From JBBRCX01 sp038204465 (GTDB lineage: Bacteria > Planctomycetota > Phycisphaerae > Tepidisphaerales > Tepidisphaeraceae): a stretch of DNA of 51,793 bases. Positions 7,918-14,731 of the stretch are shown here, piece by piece. The notes under the pieces were generated by a model, which saw only the letters and a program-made list of their open reading frames with translations, was not told the DNA's origin and searched no databases. Every line of letters starts with the position of its first letter. Position 1 is the stretch's first letter. Where the stretch lies: the NCBI GenBank assembly GCA_038204465.1, contig JBBRCX010000018.1, forward strand, positions 1 to 51,793, in the 5' to 3' direction. The translations under genes were made by a program, and so were the position numbers.

Positions 7918-10806
7918 CTACCAATCCAGCGTTCCCCGCCAGGCTGCACGAAGCGCTTCGACGGGAATGTCGTGCGCGATGCGCGTCAGCTCTGAAAGCA
8001 CCAGATGCGGATTGCCCACAATCCGCGCGAAGGGCTCGATCGTCACCCTGTGCGACTCGAACAGCCGGTTCGTCGCCTCGTATCCCTGGGTACCTATCTC
8101 GATGAGGTAACGCCCCGGCGCGTCTCCGAACAGGTCCGAAAGAACCGGCCGGCGCTGAATTGGAATCGCCAGGCCCAGGTCGGATGCGATGCACATCTCC
8201 GCCGCCGCCACCAGCGGGCCGCCGTCGCTCACGTCGTGGCAACTGTGCACGTGGCCGCTTCGTATCGCCTCCGCCACCGCCTGGTGAACGCGCACGCGCG
8301 ACCGCCAGTCGGCCCGATCGGATGGATCGGGCGCCACCAGATAGAGGTGATGATCGGCCTTCTTCAGGTCCATCGTGACGCAGCGGCGCACGTCGTCGAT
8401 CACCCCGATGGCGCTGATCAGCAGCGTGTTGGGAATGCGCAGGACTTCGCCGGTCTCCGAATTGGTGAACTGGTTGTGCAGGCTGTCCTTGCCGGAGATG
8501 AAAGGCGTGCGGTAGGCAAGGGCGGCGTCGCGGCAGGCCTCGCACGCGCGCACCAGCGTTCCCATCGTCCGTTCATCGTCTACGCTCGGCCAGCAGAAGT
8601 TGTCGAGCACCGCGACCCGCGACGGGTCGGCGCCGACCGCGACCACATTGCGTATCGCTTCATCGATCGACGCCAGCGCCATCTCGTACGGGTCTTGCAC
8701 GTGCGGGGCCATTCCGCACCCGAGCGCCACGCCCCGATAACTCGAGAGCTTGGGGCGCACGACCGCGGCGTCGGAAGGTCCCGCCTGCAGCGGTCCCATC
8801 AAAGGCTTGATCACCGAGCCGCCCTGCACCTCATGGTCGTACTGGCGGATGATCCAGTGCTTTGAGGCAATGTTCGGATGAGACAGCAACGACAGAAGCT
8901 GTTTGCGCAGGTCGGGGTTCTCGACATTGTGAGCCGCGGCGTCCTGGCGGCTGTCGCGCGATGGCCCCGATGAGACGACCGCGCGCCGCGTGGGCTTGGG
9001 AATTCCATGGTGTAGAAAGTCCATCGAGAGCCGAGCGACCTGCTCGCCGCGGAAATGCAGCAGCAGTTCATCGCCGTCGGTTCCAAATTCGCCGATCACG
9101 CTCGCTTGAACGTCCTCCTCCGATGAGAGCTCGAGCAGCTCAGGCAGGTGCTGTTGCGGGACCGCCAGCACCATTCTTTCCTGCGCCTCACTGATCCAGA
9201 TCTCATCGTAACGAAGGCCGGCGTATTTCAACGGCACCTTGTCCAGGGCGACTTGCGCGCCGATCTTCTCCCCCATCTCACCCACTGCGCTGGAGAGCCC
9301 GCCCGCGCCGCAGTCGGTGATTGCGGTGAAGAGATTTCGGTCGCGAGCCTGCAGGATCACATCCGCCATCTTTTTCTCGGTGATCGCGTTGCCGATCTGC
9401 ACCGCGTGGCTGAACTCATCGGCGTGGGTGTCGGTGAGCTGTGCGCTTGAAAAGGTCGCGCCGTGGATCCCGTCGCGTCCCGTGCGCCCGCCCATCACCA
9501 CCACCGCGTCGCCGCGGCGCGCCTCCTTCTGGATCTTCGCGCGCGGGATCAGGCCCACGCAGCCGCAGAACACCAACGGGTTCCCCAGATAACGATCGTC
9601 AAAATAGACCGCGCCGTTGACCGTCGGGATCCCCATCCGGTTGCCGTAGTCGCGCACGCCCGCCACCACCTGCTGCAACACCCGCTTGGGGTGGATCACT
9701 CCCTTCGGCAGCGGCGACTTCTGAGCGGCTCCGTGGGCAGAGCCGAAATCGGGATAAGCGACGCAGAAGACGTCGGTATTCGCCACGGGCTTGGCGCCGA
9801 GTCCGGTGCCGAGAATGTCGCGGATGACGCCGCCGACGCCGGTGGCGCTGCCGCCGTACGGCTCGATCGCGCTGGGATGATTGTGCGTCTCGACCTTGAA
9901 GCAGACGCCGTCGACGCCGTCGAATGCGATCACACCGGCATTGTCGGCGAAGACCGAGAGGCAAAAGCTCGTGTCGTCGCCGCCGGCGGTCAGCTGCATC
10001 GTGCTGTCGAAGATGGTGTCACGGATGAGATTGTCATAGCGCCGCGTGGCGAGCACCTTGCCGCCGCCGTCCCGTTGCTCCACTTCGACAGCGCTCTTCA
10101 GCGTCTTATGGACGCAGTGCTCGCTCCAGGTCTGCGCCAGCGTCTCCAGCTCGATGTCCGTCGGCTCCCGGCCTTGCTCGCGATAGTAAGATTGGATCGC
10201 CTTCATCTCGGCCAGCGACAGGAAAAGGTGCCCCTCGCGGCTCAGTTTCGTCAGCTCCGCGTCGCTCAGCTCGCGCAGCGGCACCTGCCGCAGTTTGAAC
10301 TGGTACTCATGCCCGCTTTCGAATTGTTTGGGAACAAACGGCTGGAAATGGATGGACTCGATCACGCCGTTGGCGAGCACGCGCGACGCGATCCGCTGCA
10401 GTTCCTCCTGCGGCACCTTTCCGTTGATGACGTACGCGCGCCCGGTGCGCACCTCCTTGACCTCGAGCCCCATGTCGCGGACGGCCATCTCCGTCGACGC
10501 CGCCACCGGGTCCATTACCCCGGGTTTGAGGTGTACTTCGATGCGGCTTTGCCCGTTATCGCTCGCCGCGGGATCAAATAACTTAGCCTCCTCCACCACT
10601 GGGTCGGCGAGCAACTCCCGCGCAGCGCGTTCGATCTCCTTCCGCCCCGCGTCGCTCTCGATGAGGAAGATGCGCGACGTCGAGATGGGCCCGACGGACG
10701 TGCCGAACTCCCTGATCTGATGACGGATCGCTTCCCCGAGCGGATCGACCGCCGCCTCACCGCCCCGGGCCTGCGGCATCGTGCGCACATCGATGCGATA
10801 GATCAT
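7918..10806 (-). CDS. purL: Phosphoribosylformylglycinamidine synthase, PurS-PurL fusion
   Basis: Synthetase of purine biosynthesis: converts FGAR to FGAM with ATP and glutamine-derived ammonia. At 962 residues it is about 200 longer than small-type PurL (around 740) and lacks the glutaminase domain of large-type PurL (around 1300), so a separate PurQ must exist elsewhere. Residues 1-80 and 88-160 look like two PurS-like ferredoxin-fold modules (second: IEVHLKPGVMDPVAASTEMA, then TGRAYVING). The AIRS-related catalytic core follows: TWSEHCVHKT near 227, VETHNHPSAIEPYGGSATG, the DCGAGGLSSAVGEMGE turn, and CHDVSDGGPL near the end. The minus-strand gene converges on the third ArnT-like gene. No riboswitch or PurR-type operator was recognised upstream. 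Confidence 0.95.
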   Translation of the reverse strand: MIYRIDVRTMPQARGGEAAVDPLGEAIRHQIREFGTSVGPISTSRIFLIESDAGRKEIERAARELLADPVVEEAKLFDPAASDNGQSRIEVHLKPGVMDPVAASTEMAVRDMGLEVKEVRTGRAYVINGKVPQEELQRIASRVLANGVIESIHFQPFVPKQFESGHEYQFKLRQVPLRELSDAELTKLSREGHLFLSLAEMKAIQSYYREQGREPTDIELETLAQTWSEHCVHKTLKSAVEVEQRDGGGKVLATRRYDNLIRDTIFDSTMQLTAGGDDTSFCLSVFADNAGVIAFDGVDGVCFKVETHNHPSAIEPYGGSATGVGGVIRDILGTGLGAKPVANTDVFCVAYPDFGSAHGAAQKSPLPKGVIHPKRVLQQVVAGVRDYGNRMGIPTVNGAVYFDDRYLGNPLVFCGCVGLIPRAKIQKEARRGDAVVVMGGRTGRDGIHGATFSSAQLTDTHADEFSHAVQIGNAITEKKMADVILQARDRNLFTAITDCGAGGLSSAVGEMGEKIGAQVALDKVPLKYAGLRYDEIWISEAQERMVLAVPQQHLPELLELSSEEDVQASVIGEFGTDGDELLLHFRGEQVARLSMDFLHHGIPKPTRRAVVSSGPSRDSRQDAAAHNVENPDLRKQLLSLLSHPNIASKHWIIRQYDHEVQGGSVIKPLMGPLQAGPSDAAVVRPKLSSYRGVALGCGMAPHVQDPYEMALASIDEAIRNVVAVGADPSRVAVLDNFCWPSVDDERTMGTLVRACEACRDAALAYRTPFISGKDSLHNQFTNSETGEVLRIPNTLLISAIGVIDDVRRCVTMDLKKADHHLYLVAPDPSDRADWRSRVRVHQAVAEAIRSGHVHSCHDVSDGGPLVAAAEMCIASDLGLAIPIQRRPVLSDLFGDAPGRYLIEIGTQGYEATNRLFESHRVTIEPFARIVGNPHLVLSELTRIAHDIPVEALRAAWRGTLDW

Positions 10807-10868
10807 CGCCGGATTCTAGCGTCCCCGCTCCTCGGGGCCATGCCGCAGCCGGCAGCGAAACAAATCGT

Positions 10869-11000
10869 GGCACGTCGTAGCACGGGCGTCCCGCCCGTGT
10901 TGAATGCGCCGGATGTAAAGGGACTCTGCGTCTGCAGACTTGGCTTCTTTCACTGCCGCATCGCCAGCGCGGGCGAGACGCCCGTGCCACGTCGTGCCGC
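10869..11000. repeat. Inverted pair of REP-like GC palindromes
   Basis: Copy 1 (about 10869-10899) contains a perfect 8-bp hairpin, CACGGGCG/CGCCCGTG at 10881-10888 and 10892-10899, with a 3-base loop. Copy 2 (about 10968-11000) contains CGGGCG/CGCCCG at 10970-10975 and 10979-10984. The reverse complement of copy 2 aligns over about 30 bases with copy 1: both read GGCACG(T/A)CGT(A/G)GCACGGGCGTC. They form an inverted doublet about 70 bases apart. A further degenerate copy lies at 17757-17783. The arrangement resembles REP doublets (BIMEs) and sits between purL and a hypothetical gene. It may act as transcript stabiliser or terminator, but no T-run follows the hairpins. Confidence 0.7.
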
Positions 11001-11008
11001 GCCCCGAT

Positions 11009-11563
11009 CTAAAGGAGATGCCACAGCGCCGCCGCGAGCAGCAGCTGCGCGATGAACGCGATGAGACTCATCAGCAATGCGGGGCAATTTTGAATCGGAA
11101 AATCGATCTCGTTTAAATCTTCGGTCGGCGGCTGCCTGCGATGATGTTCAGCCGCGGCGATGATCAGGTTTGCTTCAAAACGGCCGATCCGCAAGCGGCC
11201 GGCCTCGCGCAGAAGCTGCAGCCGCTCTGAATAGCGCAAGATCGGACTATCGATCCGTCCCGCAACGCGATTCGCGAACTCGCGCACGCCGCCGCGGGGA
11301 ATGGAATCGATGAGGATCGAATCTTCTGGAGTCGCACGGGCAACGTCCGAGCGGCTTGCCAACGCGCGCAGCGATCGCTGCAACCGCACCGGACTGGCGA
11401 CGATCCTGCTGCGCAGCCGGCGCGCTTCGCGGCGGTAGGCGGTCGATCGGTCGATTGCGCAGGTTGCTTCCAGCGGACGCACGGTCCTACTGTAGTGTAA
11501 AGGGCGGCTTTGCCGAACCCGCAAATGACGCCCGCGACCGGGTTCCCCCGCAGCGGGGTTCAT
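11009..11563 (-). CDS. Hypothetical protein with C-terminal membrane anchor
   Basis: 184-residue frame, not recognised. The middle is basic and helical (RSLRALASRSDVAR, then RIDSPILRYSERLQLL, REAGRLRIGRFEANLIIAAA). The last 25 residues (ALLMSLIAFIAQLLLAAALW) form one hydrophobic helix, which suggests a tail-anchored membrane protein with its bulk in the cytoplasm. The only upstream ATG is at 11563; the first 35 residues look low-information and a GTG/TTG start nearer 11450 is possible. The REP-like doublet begins immediately after the stop. The conserved-looking central stretch is the main reason to call this coding. Confidence 0.5.
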   Translation of the reverse strand: MNPAAGEPGRGRHLRVRQSRPLHYSRTVRPLEATCAIDRSTAYRREARRLRSRIVASPVRLQRSLRALASRSDVARATPEDSILIDSIPRGGVREFANRVAGRIDSPILRYSERLQLLREAGRLRIGRFEANLIIAAAEHHRRQPPTEDLNEIDFPIQNCPALLMSLIAFIAQLLLAAALWHLL

Positions 11564-11635
11564 GCGTAGCGAGTTTGACGCCTTTTCCAGTACAGTGCCC
11601 CCGCTAAAGCGTCGGGCGCGAAAGATCGAATCTCA

Positions 11636-12505
11636 ATGAAGTGGTTCAAGCGGCTCGTTTTCTCCGTGGCGCTCCTCGTCGTTGTCGCGGTCACCGGCGG
11701 GATCGTCGCGTGGAGGCTGGGGCACAGCAGTCCGGACTGGTATCGCATCCGTCATCTTGACCCGCAGGCCGCCGCCGCCGCGGCTCGCAGCATCGACGAC
11801 AAAGTCATCGCGACGCTCAGCTGGGCCGCCGAAGCGCAAAGCGCTGAGACCCGGGCCCGCAACGGCACCGCCTCCCAGCCCGCGCAGGGGGTAACTTCCT
11901 GGCCCATCACGTTCAGCGAGGACGAGCTGAACGCCCTGTTTCACCAGTGGGAACACACCAGCAAGTGGGACGAGCGCTACGTCACCTACATCAGCGATCC
12001 CGCCGTGGTGTTGCACGAAGGTCATCTGATCCTCGCGGCAACCGCCAGGGAACTCGGGACCGTGATCAGCGCCCATTTCGAGCCGCAGATCGACAGCAAC
12101 GGCAAGCTCCGCATGAAACTGCTGAGCGTCCGCAGCGGGCGGCTTCCGATCCCGCAAGCCGCGTTCAGCAAGTATCAGACCCAGCTCGAAGAGCGGCTCC
12201 GCTTCACGCTGCCGCAGTACCAGCGCCGGGCAACCATCGCGCCGGATGGATATTCCAATGGCGATGCCGCGGCCGCGGCGATGGCGAAGCTTCTCCTGAA
12301 GTCACTTCATGACGAGCCGGCTGAGCCGTTGCTCTTCGTCCCCGTTCCCGCGCAGAAAACCTTTCTGCCCGTTCGGATCAGCGAATTGAAGATCGAGGAC
12401 AAGAACATCTCCTTCAAGGTGGATGCATTGAAGGCCGGCCAGCGTCAGGCGCTGCTTCAATACCTTCAGGAGCCGTACGCCACCGCCAGCGCCTCTTCCG
12501 ACTAA
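11636..12505 (+). CDS. Hypothetical membrane-anchored protein
   Basis: 289 residues. Residues 7-27 (LVFSVALLVVVAVTGGIVAW) form a signal anchor with a basic N-terminus (MKWFKR), so the protein is an extracytoplasmic domain tethered to the inner membrane. The remainder is soluble and mixed alpha/beta: ITFSEDELNALFHQW, then VVLHEGHLILAATARELG, then LRMKLLSVRSGRLPIPQAAF. The alternation of short strands (EGHLILAATARE, KLRMKLLSVRSG) resembles lipid- or polymer-binding beta folds, but no family is recognised. It is convergent with the GH51 gene at 12614 and not obviously in an operon. Confidence 0.75.
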   Translation: MKWFKRLVFSVALLVVVAVTGGIVAWRLGHSSPDWYRIRHLDPQAAAAAARSIDDKVIATLSWAAEAQSAETRARNGTASQPAQGVTSWPITFSEDELNALFHQWEHTSKWDERYVTYISDPAVVLHEGHLILAATARELGTVISAHFEPQIDSNGKLRMKLLSVRSGRLPIPQAAFSKYQTQLEERLRFTLPQYQRRATIAPDGYSNGDAAAAAMAKLLLKSLHDEPAEPLLFVPVPAQKTFLPVRISELKIEDKNISFKVDALKAGQRQALLQYLQEPYATASASSD

Positions 12506-12613
12506 CCTCCAAAGTGCTCGAGCATACATTGGGTTGAGGGTGATGTTGTTTCTGAAATGTCGGAATTGCGCCCGGGCAGGGACGTTTGCAAGCCCGCCAA
12601 TACCTCAAGCGCG

Positions 12614-14146
12614 TCAGGAGAGGGGCAGGGCGAGGAGGGTGTGGGAGTGGGGGGGAAAGGTGTGGGGGAAGGCGTTGGAGGCGGGGAAGGGGTTGGTGGC
12701 GCTCGGGGCTACGGCGTCGGGAGATTGGAAGGAGTTCTCGGTCTTGACGGAGTTGGCGGTGAGGAATTGGCCGGTGGCTTGGCCGGTGATCTTGTCGCCG
12801 AGGATTTGCAAATCGCCTTCGATCGATTCAGTTTCGTGGCGGTTGATCGCGGAGATGCAGAGCCGGCGTTTCGCGCGGTCGACGGTGCAGCAGAGGTCGA
12901 GATAGGGCAGATCGGAGAGCTCGACGGTCAGGGTTTTCTGCATTTCGTTCTCGATATCGCGTCCTTCGGCATCGACGGGAACGATTCCGGCGAAATGCTT
13001 GGGGTGACGGCAGCTGAAGGTGGGGCCGCTGACGAAGCAGTCGACGACGTCCTCGGCGAAATAGTCGGCGACGAATTTGAGCGGCCAGTAGATGGCCTGG
13101 CGGAAGGCGCCTTCGGGGCTGGTCATGATGGGCCCCAGGACGTTGGTGATCATGGAGAGGCAGGCGATGCCGACGACGGAAGCGTTGCGGAAGATCACGT
13201 GCTGGATGCCGGCGAGCGTGAGCGCGTCCTGGAGGTTGAAACGCTCCTCGAGGAAATCGGGGAAGTGGACGGTGCGGTACCAGACGTTGTATTCGTCGAG
13301 CGCGATCAGCGGGAGCTTCGCGAGGTTCTTCCTGGTCGCGGCCGACTCGATTTCGCCGCGGACCAGATCGATGCCGCGCTGGATGACTTGGGGGCTTCCT
13401 ACGCAATCGTAGTAATTGCGACGACCGACGTAGATGTGCAGCGAGATGTAGTCGACCAGGTCGACCGTCGCATCGATGGAGGCGCGGTCCCAGTCGGGCA
13501 TGTAGGAGCCGGTGGCCATGCCGACGAGCTTGATGGTGGGATCGACCCACTTCATGACCCGCGCGGTTTCGCCGGCGAACTTGCCGTATTCTTCGCCGGT
13601 CTTGGTCCCGGGGACCCAGTCGCCATAGATTTCATTGCCGATGCACCAGTGCTTGACATTGAAAGGTTTGTCGAAGCCGTTGGCGCGGCGAAGGCGGGCG
13701 AATTCGCCGTCGCCGTCGCTGTTGCAGTATTCGACCCATTCGGCGGCGAGCTCGGGGGTGCCGTTGCCGGCGTTGATGGTGAGCAGCGGCTCGGCGCCGA
13801 CGGCGCGGCAATACTCGAGGAATTCATGGGTGCCGAAGCGGTAGCTTTCGATCTGGCGGGTGCCGTAGTTGTAGCGGCGGGGGCGCTGCTCGATCGGGAG
13901 GACGCCCTGCTTCCAGTTGTAGTCGCAGGAGAAGTTGCCGCCGGGAAAGCGAATCATGCCGGGTCGCAACGATTTGAGAAGCTCGAGGACATCGCTGCGA
14001 AAGCCGCGTTCGTCGGAGAGGGGCGAGCCTTGTTCGAAAATTCCGCCGTCGATGCAGCGGTGGACGAGCTCGACGAAGTGGCCGCGGAGGTGCGGGCTGG
14101 CCTTGGCGATGAGCCGGTCGGTCTGAATGCGGACGGTGGCAGTCAT
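12614..14146 (-). CDS. Alpha-L-arabinofuranosidase, GH51 family
   Basis: 510-residue (beta/alpha)8 glycoside hydrolase releasing alpha-L-arabinofuranosyl residues from arabinoxylan, arabinan or arabino-oligosaccharides. Key residues: PGGNFSCDYNWKQG near 68-81 (subsite), the acid/base Glu in CIGNEIYGDW (E172) and the nucleophile Glu in LDEYNVWY (E285). The C-terminal beta-sandwich ends in HTFPPHSHTLL, matching the usual GH51 tail, so the protein is complete. The frame is open upstream to 14200, but family alignment and length favour the ATG at 14146 (MTATVRIQ). No signal peptide is visible, in keeping with an intracellular enzyme acting on imported oligosaccharides. It is divergent from the BlaI-type regulator gene, with 192 bases between them. 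Confidence 0.92.
   Translation of the reverse strand: MTATVRIQTDRLIAKASPHLRGHFVELVHRCIDGGIFEQGSPLSDERGFRSDVLELLKSLRPGMIRFPGGNFSCDYNWKQGVLPIEQRPRRYNYGTRQIESYRFGTHEFLEYCRAVGAEPLLTINAGNGTPELAAEWVEYCNSDGDGEFARLRRANGFDKPFNVKHWCIGNEIYGDWVPGTKTGEEYGKFAGETARVMKWVDPTIKLVGMATGSYMPDWDRASIDATVDLVDYISLHIYVGRRNYYDCVGSPQVIQRGIDLVRGEIESAATRKNLAKLPLIALDEYNVWYRTVHFPDFLEERFNLQDALTLAGIQHVIFRNASVVGIACLSMITNVLGPIMTSPEGAFRQAIYWPLKFVADYFAEDVVDCFVSGPTFSCRHPKHFAGIVPVDAEGRDIENEMQKTLTVELSDLPYLDLCCTVDRAKRRLCISAINRHETESIEGDLQILGDKITGQATGQFLTANSVKTENSFQSPDAVAPSATNPFPASNAFPHTFPPHSHTLLALPLS
12622..12655 (+). other. G-quadruplex motif at the 3' end of the GH51 gene
   Basis: On the plus strand the runs GGGG (12622), GGG (12628), GGG (12637), GGG (12643) and G7 (12649-12655) are separated by loops of 2, 6, 3 and 3 bases, satisfying G3+N1-7 repeated four times. 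Further G-runs continue to about 12710. The motif is on the non-template (plus) strand relative to nothing expressed here and on the template strand of the GH51 gene, just before its stop. It arises partly from Pro/His/Leu codons of the conserved C-terminus, so its presence may be incidental. Confidence 0.5.
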
Positions 14147-14285
14147 GGTTATATGAAGAGGCACTGGTTGGGATACGTGCGGCCGGCGCGCAGCCAGCAA
14201 TCGGCCCAGAGTTTGCGCGGCCGCGCCAAAAGGTCAACTACCACAACGGATGGTGCGCGAATTCATCGCGTCCATAAAATTTAGC

Positions 14286-14326
14286 TTGCATCACTACGCC
14301 TGTAAGTTTACAACCTACAACTGTAG
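14286..14326 (+). promoter_or_regulatory. Double BlaI/CopY-type operator overlapping a promoter
   Basis: Two inverted repeats lie 12-37 bases before the repressor start. Site 1, TGTAAGTTTACA (14301-14312), is a perfect TGTAA/TTACA dyad. Site 2, CTACAACTGTAG (14315-14326), is a perfect dyad of the TACA-N2-TGTA type bound by BlaI/MecI/CopY repressors. A possible promoter, TTGCAT (14286-14291), 17 bases, TACAAC (14309-14314), places both sites over the -10 and start region. This supports autorepression of the repressor/M56 pair. The second dyad carries the exact family core; the first has a 4-base spacer variant. Confidence 0.72.
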
Positions 14327-14338
14327 GCAAGGAGCCCA

Positions 14339-14731
14339 ATGGGAGAGCGATCGATTTTGCCGGCCCTGTCTGAAGGGCAGATGCAGATCATGAACGTCGT
14401 GTGGTCGTTGGGCGAGGCGACGGTCGGAGAAGTCTGGGAGCAATTGTCGGCGCGCCGGCGCGTCGCGCGCAACACCGTACAGACGCTCATGACCCGGCTG
14501 GAGGAGAAGGGCTGGCTGGCGCATCGGCCCAGGGGCGGCGCTTTCCACTACTACGCGCGTCGTCCGCGCGAGGCCACGCTGCGGCGCGTGGCGCGGCGGC
14601 TGCTCGACGGCGCTTTCGCCGGGTCCGTCAGCGGGCTGGTCATGGCGCTTCTCGATGGACGTGAGATCTCCAGCGAAGAGGCCGACCGCATCCGCGCGCT
14701 CATTGAGCGCGCCCAGAAGGGGCAACAATGA
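14339..14731 (+). CDS. BlaI/MecI/CopY-family repressor
   Basis: 130-residue winged-helix repressor (Penicillinase_R family). The N-terminal domain reads LSEGQMQIMNVVWSLGEATV, then GEVWEQLSARRRVARNTVQT, then LMTRLEEKGWLAHR, the wHTH core and wing, followed by a C-terminal dimerisation helix region (LRRVARRLLDGAF...SGLVMALLDGREISSEE). In beta-lactam systems such repressors are cleaved when the membrane protease BlaR1/MecR1 senses its ligand. Here the stop overlaps the start of the M56 protease (ATGA at 14728-14731), the classic coupled arrangement. TACA-N2-TGTA operators lie upstream, so autoregulation is likely. No beta-lactamase gene is in the window; the regulon is unknown. Confidence 0.93.
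   Translation: MGERSILPALSEGQMQIMNVVWSLGEATVGEVWEQLSARRRVARNTVQTLMTRLEEKGWLAHRPRGGAFHYYARRPREATLRRVARRLLDGAFAGSVSGLVMALLDGREISSEEADRIRALIERAQKGQQ

Noticed and set aside
12557..14284. Long plus-strand open frame of 575 codons
   Set aside because: It is the exact antisense shadow of the GH51 gene, whose catalytic motifs are on the minus strand; the plus frame is Gly/Asp/Glu/Val-rich and has no motif.
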